Source: Neostapfia colusana
Taxonomy: Eukaryota > Streptophyta > Magnoliopsida > Poales > Poaceae
Assembly (NCBI GenBank): GCA_030760725.1
Contig: JASWHV010000001.1
Coordinates: 30,129,928 to 30,193,927, forward strand
DNA length: 64,000 nucleotides
Reading direction: 5' to 3'
A model generated the notes under the pieces. The model saw only the letters and a program-made list of their open reading frames with translations, was not told where the DNA came from and did no database searches. Positions within the stretch are counted from its first letter, which is position 1, and each line of letters opens with the position of its first letter. The position numbers were made by a program, and so were the translations under genes. Below are positions 1-12,718 of this stretch, in pieces.

Positions 1-1519
1 GGGGCGTTCTAGGGCTGCTGGTGACCGGAAGATAGCCGGCGACGTGCGGCGGCCTCGGCTGCCCTTCGGCGCCGTCAGCTGTGGGTTCTAGCCCGCCAAA
101 CACTCAACCAATGAGCTCTACAGCATCATTGGATGATGGCAAGGCTCGGCATGACCTCAAACTAGCTCGAAAACGGTGGTAAATGGGCTGGCACCGTGCG
201 CCCGATTGGTCCCGACAACAACACGCTCGGGAAACCTCAAAATGCTCTGCTCCGAGGTGTTTTCATGCTAGGGTCGCTAAAGGAGAATTGATCGCCGGCT
301 AGTCCAGCACCTACATGCTCGATTCTAGGACCTGAGGAGGAACAGAGAGTGGGAATTTGAAGTTTTCGTACCGGCCGTGCGGTTTGAAGCCGCCGGAGCC
401 AAATCCTGAAATTCGCCGTCAATAGCTCACGGCATGGCTTGCGCTTTGGGTGAGAGCAGCATAGTGGCCGTGCCTCCCGTTGCCGCCCTCGCTTGGCCGT
501 GATAACTGCTGTGGTGAGCTGCCCACGTGCACCCGATCACCGTTTCGAGTTAGGTCGTCACGGAGGGGTTGTTTGAGGGCTTGGGAACGCCGGAACTCTC
601 TCACTTTTGGGCCAGGGAAGTGAGCAATGAGTGCACCGTGCTGTTTTGCAGCTCATAGGAGAGTGGGCGCGAGCTTTTCCGGGCTTCTCAGTGGCTCCTG
701 AGGCACGGCAGTGAGGGAAGGTTCTGTCGGCGCTGTTCGTGAGCGAGGGGGAAGCAAATGAGTCTTTGCTCGGCCTGAGGAGTAGATCACGCCGAGGGAC
801 ACCGCCTCTAGCGCCAGCGCGTGGGGCACTCGAGCAGGAGGTGGCCAGCTGATCTCGGTGGCGCCCGGGTGCAGCCCCCCGTGGAAGTGGAGAAAACAGA
901 GAAATGCTTAGTGGTTAAGGCACACATTTCAGCTCAATGACATGTGGGCCCCACCACAGTTCCATCTTATCCTCTAAAATATCTTCCAAAATTTGCAAAT
1001 GGTGAAATCAAATTTTGGAAGTTCAAACCTGAGGTGCATTTGGATAATTGGACAAGCTTCATCCAAATTCAAATAAGTATTTAAACTCTTTGCAATTTAA
1101 AGTCCATTTTATAAAAATGAGTTGCAAAACAATTCAACAAATCATGAAACTTTGCATACCCACTAATTTGGACCTAAGGAATTCAAATATTAAATCTAAT
1201 TTTTAATTTGGCTGCTGCAAACGAGATTTTTAGCACCACAGTTTTGAAATTCATTGTGTTGCTCTCATTTGAATTTTGAGTTGAACAAATTTGTTCCAAA
1301 TCTGACTTTAGCTTTCTCACACATATGGGAACTTCCCATCTTGGTTTTAGACCCCTCTTGGGTTCCAAGTTTTCAAACAATTGTTGGAACTTGTGTGAAG
1401 AGAGCTCTCATGTGTGTTATCACATGTGGAAAAAGTTTTAACAAGTCCCATTTTTCATGACTTTGACACATATGAATTCCAACCTTGGTTTATTCATATG
1501 CATTTTTGGGACTTTTACA
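1..1519 (-). repeat. 3' LTR of Tekay-1 chromovirus (cut by the window edge)
   Basis: This stretch matches 15303-16832 almost base for base, with small indels, so it is the second LTR of the same element. Read on the minus strand it begins TGTAAAAGTCCC and ends beyond position 1. The boundary at 1519 is where the two copies stop matching (...TTTTACA on the plus strand). Comparing about 630 bp by eye (901-1519 against 16214-16832) I count about 10 substitutions and two small indels; the GC-rich part differs more. The short ORFs in it are non-coding LTR sequence. Confidence 0.9.
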
Positions 1520-1530
1520 TTCCCACCCTT
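1520..1530 (-). other. Polypurine tract of Tekay-1
   Basis: On the minus strand AAGGGTGGGAA lies immediately before the LTR start TGTAAAAG. This is the expected plus-strand primer site for reverse transcription of a minus-oriented element, and it fixes the LTR edge at 1519. Confidence 0.8.
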
Positions 1531-1559
1531 AAAAGAATCTCGTACTGAGATTCGAAAAG

Positions 1560-4080
1560 AAGAACGAGACGGGAGAGGTAATTACAAACTGTACAACGAT
1601 GAAAGTTCCGGAAAATTGGCGCGGAGGTAATCATCACTTTCCCACGTCGCCTCTTCCGCTGTATGATTACTCCACAACACCTTATAAAATCTAATCATCC
1701 GGTTCCGGGTTACCCGGGTCTTTTTATCTATAATCTGAACCGGTCGCTCGGTGTAGGTAGGTCCGGTTTCAATTCGTCGATTTCTTCGGTGCGGACAGCA
1801 GCGGTAAATTTGAGGCACTTGCGCAGCTGCGACACATGAAATACGTCATGGAAACCCGTAAGACTGGCCGGGAGTTCCAGTCAGTAGACTACGGGCCCAC
1901 ACTTCTCTGTGATAGCAAAAAGACCTATAAAGCGGGGAGTGAGTTTCCCCTTTACACCGAACCGGTGAATTCCCTTCATCAGAAGTACACGAAGATAAAC
2001 GCGCTCTCCGACGTCAAAATGCAACGGCCTACGTCTTTGATCAGCGTAGCTCTTCTGTCGGGATTGTGCAGCGTTCAAATTTTCTTGTATCAACCGAACC
2101 CGGTCTTCGGCTTCGTTGACAAGATCAACCCCAAACAGACTCTTTCGTCGGACTCACACCAATTCATCGGTGTGTGACACTTGCTTTCGTAACTCCGGGT
2201 TACGGGGTACGACTATCCTGTTCTTGAACCACAGGACACCGTCTCCGTCCATCCGGAAACATTTCTGTTCCCCACTGTCTATACGTCTCCGCAACTGTGA
2301 CATGCCCTTGTCAAGTTTCTTGGCTGCCACCCTTTCTTCACGGATGGTGGGGATAAAAGCTAAATTATTGAGAGCCCTAGGGGGAACCACATGTAATGGT
2401 GGCTCGCGCTCTTCCAACGGTATAATGGTCATATTATGAATGTGTGACGTGCGATTCAGCGCATCCACCCCACGTTTACTTTGCCAAGTGATAATGGATC
2501 TCTATTTCGTAATCCTTTATCAAATCCAACCATTTTTGCCCCGCTAGTCCGAGGAATTTCCGTACCTCGTGAATAGACACCGGGGACATTCAAATGCAGC
2601 ACTTGTGCGATCTTGCTCGGATCTATAGCAATACCCTTCGCTGAGATAATATGCCCGATACAAGGTATTTGCGATATCTAGAATTCGCACTTGCCAAATT
2701 TCGCGTATAGCTTGTGATCCCGCAGCCTTTGCAAGACTATACGCAAACGCTTCTCGTGTTCTTCCTCCGACTTGGAATAAACCAGTAGGTCGTCGATAAA
2801 GACCACAACAAACTTGTCCAGCTCCGGCATGAATCCCGAGTTCATCAAGTACATAAACTGAGCTGGAGCTTTAGGGAGGCCAAGGAACATGACAAGGTAT
2901 TTATAAAGCCCGTACCTCGTCGAAAAGCTGTCTTCAAAATATCGTCAGCCCCTATCTTAATCTGATGGTACCCAGATCTTAAGTCAATCCTGGAACAAGA
3001 TCTTCGTTTCGACCAACTGATCAAACAAAATGTTGATCCGTGGTAACGGGTACTTATTCTTGGTTGTCATAGTGTTGAGCGGACGAACACCACACAAAAT
3101 CGTAGTGTTTCGTTCCTCTCCCTTTACAAACAATGCTGAACAACCCCAAGGTAACAAACTTCGTCATATAAAACCCTTGCTCCTAAGGTTATTCAGCAGT
3201 GTCTTCCAATCTGCCCATTCATTGGGTTCCATGTTATACGGCCTTCGTGAACTTGGTGGTGTTCCCAGCGCAAGTTCCATCTGGAACTCTACGCCCCGTT
3301 CAGGCGGCATGCCCGGTAACAATTGGGAAACACATCCTGATATTCACGTGCCACCGGAGTGTCCTCTATCTTAACAGTTTCCGAGTGGGTCAATATTGCA
3401 ATCTGTTGCCGACTGGCGCCCAGAACTAATGTATGAAGATCGTGCTGAGGGGAGTTGAGTTTAACAGTTCAAGAACTGATGTTGAGAACCGCAGTGTGGT
3501 AATTCAACCACGATATCCCCAAATTAATGTCGATCTTCAGACCCCCGAGAAAAATGAGGGTCGTGGGTTATAGTCTAACCCCCACACAAAGAGGTGCTTG
3601 GAAGACAACATCACTTGTTGTAATGCTCCCCTGGGCGAAGACATGAGGTATAGCCTCTTTGTAAAAGTAGTTTGGAGCTGATGTTGAGCCACAAAAGACT
3701 GACTAATAAAGCTAGGTGTGGCACCGGCGTCGAAGAAAATTAATTCCGGTAGCTAATTCAGAGAAAGCATCTCTGCTAACGCGGCTTCTCCTTCCGGAAC
3801 ATCTACAATCCCTATGTAGTGAATGTTGCTCCTTGTCCGCCCTCTTTTCTGCAGATATAGGTACGATGCTGAATATTGATACATTATGACTTGCATCCTT
3901 AAATTCCCTCCAGACAATACCTAGTATAATGACCCATCCGACCACAAGTGAAGCACGGATGTTTCTTCAGTGCCTCGCTGTCCTGTGGTTGGGAGCTAGG
4001 TACATATAGCGGCAGCGATGGAACACAAACCACCGTCTGACGCTGCTGTTGTGGAGGTGGTGCAAGTTATGGTACTTGAT
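1560..4080 (-). pseudogene. Decayed Ty3/gypsy chromovirus gag-pol remnant (Tekay-1)
   Basis: Minus-strand remains appear in the normal gag-PR-RT-RH-IN-chromodomain order. A CCHC knuckle (CFTCGRMGHYTRYC) lies near 3915-3960. The aspartic protease motif DAGATPSFIS lies near 3685-3730. RT sequence runs from about 3370 to 2550 and includes FIDDLLVYS. Next come the RNase H tail and pre-integrase region (2154-2549), the integrase C-terminus (1881-2140) and a chromodomain-like tail (1582-1818; TRNRMIRFYKVLW...EEATWE). Many stops and frameshifts are present. Most of RNase H is missing at about 2549, and the integrase DDE core is missing at about 2155. The C-terminal chromodomain, tRNA-iMet PBS and very long LTRs suggest the Tekay clade. 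The remnant cannot encode a working polyprotein. Confidence 0.88.
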
Positions 4081-5575
4081 GTCAGGAGTATGTGAAAAAT
4101 ATGTAGAACATGAACATGCTAAAACTTTTTGAAAGCATAACACAAATCCATGTTTACACCTCTTCCTAAAGCAACCACAATCAATCCCCTATTCTGTACA
4201 GAACATACCTCTCTGTACTTAACCCAGGTGTTGATCCGGTTAACAGCATTTTCATAACTCAAGTTGAAAACCAAAGTTAAAGTTAACTTCAATATATTTC
4301 CAACGAGTACTCATATGCCCCTAGACCATTTCTGGACTAAAAGTTATGATTGCTCAAAGTTGACAGAATTTCTGGATAAAATTTGTCAGCATCTCTTCAG
4401 TATGTGGCTGTTTTCATCACAGTGGTACCTAAAATGAAGTACAATTATGAACAAACTATGAACTATAAAATTGTTACAAATTTCATAACCTTTTCAATGG
4501 TGTACCATATGACCCTTAGAACATTTTCTACAGAATGTTATGGCCAATTTACAGAAACATCCAGAGAAGGTTGCAGCTGTTCTGTTTTCTTGACAGTTGC
4601 ATTCAACTGGACATTCAACCAATTTGGTTTATGATTTTGCTCTGGAGTTCTACAGAAAAGTTGTAGAGCACTTAAAAACCTTTCCAGAAATGTAACATAC
4701 ACCTCCATTGGGTCAATCTACTCACAGTTATGCTCTGTAAAAGTCCAGCAACAATTTCTGCCAGAACAGAGCACTCTGTTTTTTAGATCAAAAGAAGCCT
4801 AGCAAGTCTCTTCATTGAAGCTTAGTCCAAATGAAGAGCTCAGTAACTAATATGTGCTTTACCACATCCATTTTTAGTTTGAAAGTTAGTCATGAGTGAT
4901 TGCTTCATAGGAAAGAAAACTATCAAGTGTAGTACGGTGGCGATGCACCGTAAGACATATGACGGTACTACGTTGCCTCACAAAAGAAAAACCTAACCGG
5001 CTTACACCGGCATATACGTATTCTTAGGTGGCACTAAAGCGGTCACTCGCAAACGTGTTCTAAGCGCTAAGGTTTTCGTGGTTAGTACCTACACAAAACA
5101 CACTCAATCATCAGGTTCGGCTACACACCGAACCCGGTATCCATACAGTTTGTACACCCGTCCATCATCACTCGCACAGGTGTTCTCAAGCCAAACACGC
5201 CTTGAGCTACGTGTTCACGTTACTGACCACGTGACGGGGTCTCCCATGCTTTCCCAAAGCACGCCAGGGAAGGGCGCTGCTCGAATACCCCAAACGACAT
5301 GAAGAGTCGTAGAGGATACTAAAGCGGGTCGGGTTACCTGCCACCCGTGGGGCTCCACCCTTTAGCTTGTGCGCACTGGTGGACAGCGCATACGTGCACC
5401 CCCCAACACATAGAACATCCCGAGATGCACGATTTTCCGACATAACAAATAAATTAGGTTGCCACCTTCATAATATGCTAATAGTAGTCCTTATGTGGGC
5501 CTAATAACGTTATCTCACTGTATCCTAAGTTTTTAACGTAATATGATGCTCAATCCGTGCGCTATCCCCAACGCA
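4081..5575 (-). other. Gag N-terminus/leader zone of Tekay-1, no gene seen
   Basis: This lies between the recognisable gag C-terminus and the primer-binding site. The roughly 900 bases expected for the gag N-terminus cannot be recognised. The AT-rich part (4080-4900) reads like LTR or UTR sequence, so a deletion or replacement at about 4078 is likely. The short ORFs here show no family features. Confidence 0.5.
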
Positions 5576-5587
5576 GCTCTGATACCA
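5576..5587 (-). other. Primer-binding site (tRNA-iMet type) of Tekay-1
   Basis: The minus strand reads TGGTATCAGAGC, the classic plant retroelement PBS complementary to initiator tRNA-Met, three bases inside the LTR edge at 5591. It sets the orientation and shows that the LTR starts at 5591. Confidence 0.9.
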
Positions 5588-5590
5588 CGT

Positions 5591-7712
5591 TGTTAGGGCC
5601 GGGCCCTCGACAGGACCTCGTTGGGTGGTGCCGTGATATGCGGCACCCAACAACACACGGGTCGAGGAAACACATCACATTACATAAATCATTTGCGGAA
5701 GCGTACAAAAGTATTTTTACAAATACTTATATCAAAATAAGCTACAGCGGAAGACTATAACTGTCACGACTCATTTCTAACTTGGCAACAAAGAAATAGT
5801 CCAGCCCACGAACGTTTCTTACTAGCAACACGAAGACAAACCGCAGCGGCAAGGGTGCTCTTGAGTAATCACTCGGAGGTTTCCGAGTCTCATCGACATC
5901 CCTTCTCATGAGCATGAAGTTAATCCTGCAAAACAACTCGGATAGCATCCGTGAGAATAACGCTCAGCAAGACATAACCGACACCCTAGTCATGGAACTC
6001 TACATGCAGGGATGTGTAAGATAGGATAAAGGATGTCACAATAAAGACACGCCTACAAGTTGATCCTTACTTTCAGTTTTATAGCAACAGTTTAATAATC
6101 CTTAGGCAGCCCTCACATCGGAAGTCCACAATCAAACAAGAAACGCTTTCCTCCGATGTGGTGATGCCCAAAGTGGAAGATAAACTTAATTAGCTCTACA
6201 TCTACATCAAACATGGTTTCTAGGCAGTAATAATTCATCACAACATATTATCATTCATCAGGCTTATTTCTCTTCTTACTACGTCACAGAACAGTGAACA
6301 AGCGGTACTCAAATAACCGCGAGGGATGGTGATTGCAATCAGGAGACACCCGGACAACACGTTGCATACACCCACTTTCAGAAGCGTGATTCCACACCCT
6401 TCCTACTCTGTTGTATGCAACAACCTTTCAAAGGCAACCCAAATACCGAACCGGTCCATCCGTAATGGGCAGGAGGTCCCCACCTGGAGCGTGACTGTGC
6501 CCACCGGAAGATTTACACCTTGCTACCCTCAACCCACTCCTATTTACGGTTGAGTAAGCCTCGGCACCCAGGTTAACCATTTACATCGGTTTCCTGCTTA
6601 TGTCACTATGCCATCCAGTACTGTTCGATACCTGTTCAGCAGGCCCGCACACGACTAGGTCTTCAATCGATACCAACAGGGCTACGCACGTGAGACCTTC
6701 ACTCACTGCTTCCTATCCCCCCGCTGCGTCTCATTTTCTCCACTCTTAAGCCATTTTCTATTCTGATCAAACCATGTGATAAAACCTTACCTCGCGAGTA
6801 GATTCCATCTACTCGACTTCTAATGAGATCCTAAGCACATTAGCAGGGCCTTGTCTACTCGTCGGGTCTGTAAGCTACCCAACCCTTCATAGGATTTAAA
6901 AGGTCATGCAAGTGGGGTTTCAATCACCCTAACTCTAATGCAAACATTCACCCTAGACATAAGTGATACAAATAAAGAATTTGCAATAGTACTTAAATGC
7001 AAACCGGGGCTTGCCTGTTTTGCAGGGTAGTCGTATATAAGCAGTTAGTGATCTCTTCTGATAAACCCTTGATTTTCCGGAGTCTAATCCACTTCAATGA
7101 ATCGCTCCTTCGAATCCCCTTCGTTGTGACTCCTATTGAATTGCATATGCACAAGTTTTATAGAATGAAATGGAAAGAAGTTAAGACTTGATTTCTTAGG
7201 AACAGAGGTTGTGTGGAAATGCCAAGAATGGCTTGGTTTTCCTCTGTTGTGCAAAGGAACAAGAATGAACAATATTAATCTTAGTGTTGTAGTTATACAC
7301 TAACTACTTTCCCTAATGAAACTAATAGATGAGCTGAAAAGAATTGGATGCTACTGAAGAACAAGAACTCCAAGGGCCTCAAAACTTTTACAGCAGGTTT
7401 TATACTACCTAGGGATTTAGCTTGCCAGATTGCAGCTAATGTGGAATCAAATTGTGTTCTCCATAATTCTCATAAAGTCTCTTATGTATTTTCACCTATA
7501 CATAATTATGGAGAATAAGAACAGGGAGTTCTAATGCTCAACTTGAGCCGATAATTTACATGTGAGTTCCTGGTCATGTGAAAGTAATTTGGTCCAAAAT
7601 TCAGCCCTTTTACTTGAGTAGTTCTTCCAGAACAATGCTTTAAGCATTTCTATTCAAAAGAATCAATTCTGAAGTAATGTGCATTTTCATGCCCAACTAA
7701 GTGCACTACAAT
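5591..7712 (-). repeat. 5' LTR of Tekay-1, 3' portion (split by CACTA-1)
   Basis: On the plus strand this begins TGTTAGGGCC directly after the PBS and runs to the CACTA-1 insertion site. The rest of the LTR is 14565-16832. Removing CACTA-1 and one TSD copy gives an LTR of about 4.4 kb. Its middle (roughly 6500-6850) is homologous to plus-strand sequence at 51330-51640, supporting LTR identity. The terminal 77 bases contain a strong hairpin (arms near 5605-5633 and 5641-5667). No protein-coding gene is seen. Confidence 0.85.
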
Positions 7713-8150
7713 CACTACAAGATTCCCGTCAGCATACGACGGCCAAAACCGTCGTATATAAAGTCAAAGCTGTCATATATAACCTATATACGGCGGCAGG
7801 TGTTTATATAAGATGGTTTGTGGCCGTCGTATATATTTTGTCGTATATATAGTTATATACGACAGTACTGTCGTATATAACAGTATATATACGACGACCC
7901 TTTATATACAACGGCCCGTTTCGTAGACTTGGGCCAGTGGGCCGGGGCCTTTATATACGACGGCTGGGCCCCGGCTATCGTATATACGAGCTTATATACG
8001 ACAGCGGCTGGGCCCTGACTGTCGTATATAAGAGCTTATATACGACAGCCTGGGTCCAGCCGTCGTATATAATTTAGGCTTATTTACGACGGCCCTGTAT
8101 AGCGACCGTTGTATATAAACTCTACAGGCCATCGTATATAAGCTTTTCCA
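7713..8150. repeat. CACTA-1 left TIR and subterminal repeat array
   Basis: After the CACTACAAG terminus comes a dense array, in both orientations, of short units around CGTCGTATATA / TATATACGACGG. In En/Spm elements such subterminal repeats bind the element-encoded TNPA-type protein and are needed for excision. The same unit recurs in the right-hand array, so both ends would be recognised by one protein, most simply the product of the gene at 8317-10755. Confidence 0.85.
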
Positions 8151-8316
8151 TTAAAAAAAACAGAAAATGGCTAACCTGGCTCGAAGGCCAGCTACACATC
8201 CAAATCAATAGACAACAACAAAACAGTTTGACATACAAAATCACAACAAGGTGCAATAGTACACATCCACAATCACGAAGTCTGACATCCACACAATCAA
8301 AAACAAAATCACAAGT

Positions 8317-10755
8317 CTATTGATTACTAGCCCCTCCACTACCTCCGGGAGCGAAGCAGTCATCCTGCCGCGGCGAACCTGGCGCCCTTAGCTGCGGTGA
8401 TGGAGTCTGAGCCTCCGTCCCTGATCCCTGCGAAACACAGTGACATATGTACAAGTTTACAACGGTGTTCTCGGATTCAATTGTTTAGTTGAACTTAATG
8501 TAACTTCCTTTTTGTATCTGTACTCCAGGAAACTGCTCCTTTGGTGGTGACGGCTGCAGCACAAACGGAGGTGGCTGCCACAACGGTATCTGGATTTGCT
8601 GCCCTTGCTGTCGAGCTAGCGCCTGTCATTTCAAACATTACAATTTACAAAACCAATTGAAATGCAATGTAATTGAAGTATAATTGTATGTTTCTTACTT
8701 CCATTGCCGCTTGCATCTGTGCCATATAGAACGCATGGTACGCCATGGCAGCCCTGTTGTTCTCTCGCTCTCTCGCCAAGGCCTCCTCCTGCCGAGCCAA
8801 GCTCTCCCGAAGCGCCATGACTTCGAGATCTCTCTCAGTGACACGACGGCTGAAGGAGCCTGCGCCAGCAGCCAAAGACTGCGAGGAGCTGCCTCTCGCA
8901 GGTCGTGCCTCCCTAGAGTTGACGACTCCAGAGAATATGGCAAGACTACAAAAAACGAATCAATTCAAGGTAAAATTAAATAATCTTGAATTGAAAACAA
9001 TGAAAGTAAATGAATTCACCTTCCGTGGGCTTTTCCACCTCCGCTTGCATACGCGGCTTGAGGGTCGATGTTGGGGGAGTTTTCCCAATCGAACCCTTCG
9101 CCGTGTATCCTCACGGCCTCTTGCCCATACCTAGTCTAAAAAACAATGAAATTGTGTAAGTTTAACAACATATATAGTGTCAACTAATTTGAGAGGTCAT
9201 GAAACTTACTAGGCACTCCGCTGCGTACTGACTACACTGCTCCGGCTGAGAAGGGTCAGCGTGACCTCTCCTATAGACCGCAGTAGCACTCGGTCGCACG
9301 CCGATCTCCTTTTCCTGTGAACATATGTTAGTACGAATAATACTACATTATGAATATAATAAAAACCACCAAAAACTTACCATCAGTTTAGCCATTCGCA
9401 CAAAACTCTGGACGCCCATACCGTGCTTCCCTGAGCTCTATCTGGCATCTCGAGCCTTCTTGGACTTAGCGATGAACTCATCGCTAGCCCAATACCTACA
9501 AAGGGCTCGATAATCTTCAGTTCGTCCCTATAACCAAGGGACACTAACCTGCACACATGCGTAGTTCATTAGATGTTACTTAGCAAAATTAATGTGAATA
9601 ATTTAAAGATTACGCAACTTACCTCCGCGCATTGCTCCTCCGTCAAGTACGTGTCAGAGGCGTCTCTGAACGACCAACCTCGTGGCCGTGGAGCTTCAAG
9701 TAGTCGTTAACTACTTGACTCCGAGCGTTTGAAAGCATTTGCATAACAAGCTTCCGAGCGTTCACTTCGAACACGGAGCGGGCGTGATCCATCTGCTCAG
9801 CCGGGTCCTCAAGGCGGTACCTGAGCTGTAGGAAGCCAAGACAGTTTGACATATACGCACATTAATATTTGAAGGAACATAAAGAATTGAAACTTCAAAT
9901 ATTTATGAAAGTTACTTACCCAAAAATCTACCCACACGACTCCCTGTAGGTTGTCGTTCTGCGGGTGAGGAACGCGTGCGTAGTCGTCCCACGACGTAGC
10001 TGCACGTCCATCGATCGCACCGGAGTAGTGCAGACGCACTAAGTTCCCGATGCAACCGTTCACCGTCATGTGGTGTTTCTGCCCGTTGTACGAGAGGTCC
10101 TCCCAAGAACTAAAAAGATGTTTGTTAGGTCATTAAGTAAGATCATAGTCTTTGAGAACAAATAGAAATGAATACTTTATTAATGTGTTACCTATCTCCA
10201 ACCGGACGAATAATTAGTGGCTCTCTAGGAATCGGTGGAGGACCAACAAAGTTACTCCTCCTCGTACGTCTCCTCCGCTGCGGCACCACGTCTGGTGACC
10301 CAGAAGGTTGGTCACCGGACGTGTCCTCGGGCTGGGTGCCCTCGGGCTCGCTGGGCAGACTACCCTAGGGGTGGCTGCCGGAGGGCTGGCTGCCAGAGGC
10401 CTGGCTACCAGAGGGCTCGCTCCCCAAGGGCACGCTGCGCTGCGTACCCGTCTCCTGAGGTGCCGCTCTGGCCTCGGACTCATAGTACGAATCAAACTAC
10501 AATGGTAAAGTAAGTAAGTTAAATTGAAAAACTGATTTTAATAATTTTGTGCATTGTAGAAAAATTTACCTCTGTACGCTGCAAACTGACAACCCTGTCC
10601 CGCAACTCTGGACACGCACTTAACAGCTGAGTGCGTCTGCTCCCGCTGTAAGTGGAACCGTAGAAGTAGTCATCTCTCTCCTGCGAGGGGAGGAAACCCC
10701 TCACACTCGGCGCCTTCTTCCCCTTCGAACCCTTTGAACCCTTGCTTGACGACAT
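8317..10755 (-). CDS. PTTA/TNPA-like accessory transposase gene of CACTA-1, multi-exon, lightly damaged
   Basis: A second CACTA gene of the plant 'PTTA/En/Spm transposase' type. Exons, from splice signals and reading frame, are 10755-10570, 10496-10192, 10109-9920, 9825-9623, 9548-9381, 9314-9210, 9135-9020, 8945-8699, 8622-~8505 and 8427-8317 (stop TAG). The start MSSSKGSKGSKGKK is basic. Next comes an S/P/G-rich exon, a conserved block (NGCIGNLVRLHYSG...VVWVDFW), then DYRALCRYWASDEF, the acidic GEGFDWEN and AAYASGGGKAHG motifs, and a C-terminal heptad-rich coiled coil (LARQEEALARERENNRAAM). Damage I can see: in-frame TAG at about 10365, a one-base shift near 9660, and stops in exon 5. By analogy with TNPA it should bind subterminal repeats. 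Exon 9's donor is uncertain. Confidence 0.75.
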
Positions 10756-10857
10756 CCTAATTAGTTTAAAAAAATATTACTCGTAATCAGTTTCAAAAGT
10801 AATGTAAGCGATAATTAATGTCACTTTCATTTAAAAGAACATTACTCATAATCAGTT

Positions 10858-12718
10858 TCAAAATTCATCAACGTCATGATCATCAACATCACGATCATCA
10901 ACATCGCGATCTGTCGTCGTGAGCTGTTTACGTTTCCGCTTTCGCATTGTAGATGTCTCTACATCTGCAACGTCTCCTACTAAGTTATCGAGTCCTGCAC
11001 CAGGCTCGACGATAAAAGAGTCTAGCAACTCTTCGTCTTGGTAAACTTCTTCAGTGTCTCCACTATCATGATAACCATCATCTCCAGGAGTATACAAGCG
11101 CTCACGAGGATTCACTTTATATACCACCCACCAAGCGCTAAGCTTCTTACATGGATAAGATATATAATACACTTGTTCCACTTGATGTGCAAAAACGTAT
11201 GTATCTAAACCTCGTAAGCGTTCGTTGTGATTCACTTCCACCATGCCAAATTGATTTTCTCGAGTTCCATGATTGTTATCAAACCAATCACAATCAAAGA
11301 ACACCACTCGAAGTTCTTTATTGCCAGCGAAAGTAAATTCCAGAATTTTGTTAATGATTCCATAATAATTGGTTTCTTTCCCTTGTGAGTCGATTGCTCT
11401 CATCACAACTCCGCAATTTGATGTTGCTGCAAGAGGACGAAGAGTTTCGAATTGAGTTGTACGGAATCGGAAGCCATTTACGTCATATCGACCATAGCTT
11501 CTAACTTTCACTAATCCATAAGATAGTTGTCGTAAATCTTGATGGATGTCGGTGTTCGCTAATACATAAGCTCGAAACCAGGATAAGAAATTAGGCCCTC
11601 CATTAATTCCAGCCCGTCGCATCGTTTCTACTTGCTTTCTCGTTGGTTGATGCTTATGTTTCCAGTTTTGGTTGTGGAACTCGCTGTACACACAAAACAT
11701 ATGTGATCGACATTAGCATACATGTATTGGTAAATACAATAATCATCATAAATGTAAGAGAAACACTTACATGAAATATTTCTCCATGCCATCGATATTA
11801 GCATACATGTAGAGTAAAGCAGCAGTCTTTTCTCCTTCAGTAAAATCATATGTCGTGCTGCTGCCAAAAGTAGTTCCCCTCGATTCAAAAATAGAGAGAT
11901 CACTAACTGGTGGTTCGTCATCTACATTGTATCGCATTGCCGAAGTATTGACATTGTTTTCCTCTGCAAAGTAGAAACTAGAAAAGTAACCTACTTCCTT
12001 TAGAGTAAATGCTTCGGCAATACACCCTTCAACCCTTGCTCTGTTGCCAACCATAGTTTTCAAATATCTCAATGCTCTTTCAATATGGTACATCCATCTA
12101 TATTGCACAGGACCACCAACTTTTGCTTCAAATGGAAGATGGATAAGAAGATGTTGTATTGGATTGAAGAAACCAGGAGGAAATATGAGGTTGTGGAAGA
12201 GCATCGCTGATAAGTTTCATCATATCATTGTAGCAATTATTAGAGAAGAAATACTTAGATTTGATTGCCATAAATCTGGTCATGAAAGTAAGAAGAGTCA
12301 TTTCAGTATGATCATGCAACACCTCTTCAGAAGCTTTCAAGAGATTAAAGAATGCGTCTGCCTCATTTGTAGGCGGATCCTCCGTTTGTATATCTTGTAA
12401 CATCTCATCAATCCTATCAACACCCGGACAATCATCATCATCATCTTCCACTACATGAACGGCTCGAGGAGCAGACTCGCCGTGGAAACTCCAGACCTCA
12501 TAATATGGCATGTAACCGTTTCTGCACAAGTGTAATGACAATGTCGTTTTGTCCAGAAACTTAGTATTCTGGCATTTCGCACATGGACAACGAACTTTAT
12601 CGGTCGTAGACAACAAGGACACTCGATCAACAAAGTCATCTGTCCCGGCATACCACTCATCTGAGTGACCAGTTGCCTTGTTCCAATCGGTATACATCCA
12701 ACTACGGTCTTCACTCAT
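10858..12718 (-). pseudogene. TNP2-type transposase gene of CACTA-1 with catalytic core deleted
   Basis: From ATG 12718 the first exon opens with a transposase-associated domain (MSEDRSWMYTDW..., WYAGTDDFVD, CPCAKCQNTK), an acidic linker and the first residues of the TNP2 region (YNDMMKLISDALP). At about 12200 it jumps directly into a DUF4218-like block (FPPGFFNPIQHLLIHLP, GGPVQYRWMY, NRARVEGCI), in another frame. An intron runs 11770-11684 (GTAAGT...ACAG). The last exon (11683-10858) holds a DUF4216-like domain (SQGKETNYYGIINKILEF, FFDCDWFDN, VEQVYYI) and a basic/acidic tail. The several-hundred-residue Transposase_21 catalytic region normally between the first two domains is absent. The product could not catalyse transposition. 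The gene is divergent from its neighbour at 8317-10755 only in order; both read leftward. Confidence 0.85.

Noticed and set aside
1254..1460. 68-codon ORF in the Tekay-1 LTR, similar in the other copy
   Set aside because: Conserved only because the LTRs are copies; the other copy has indels breaking it.
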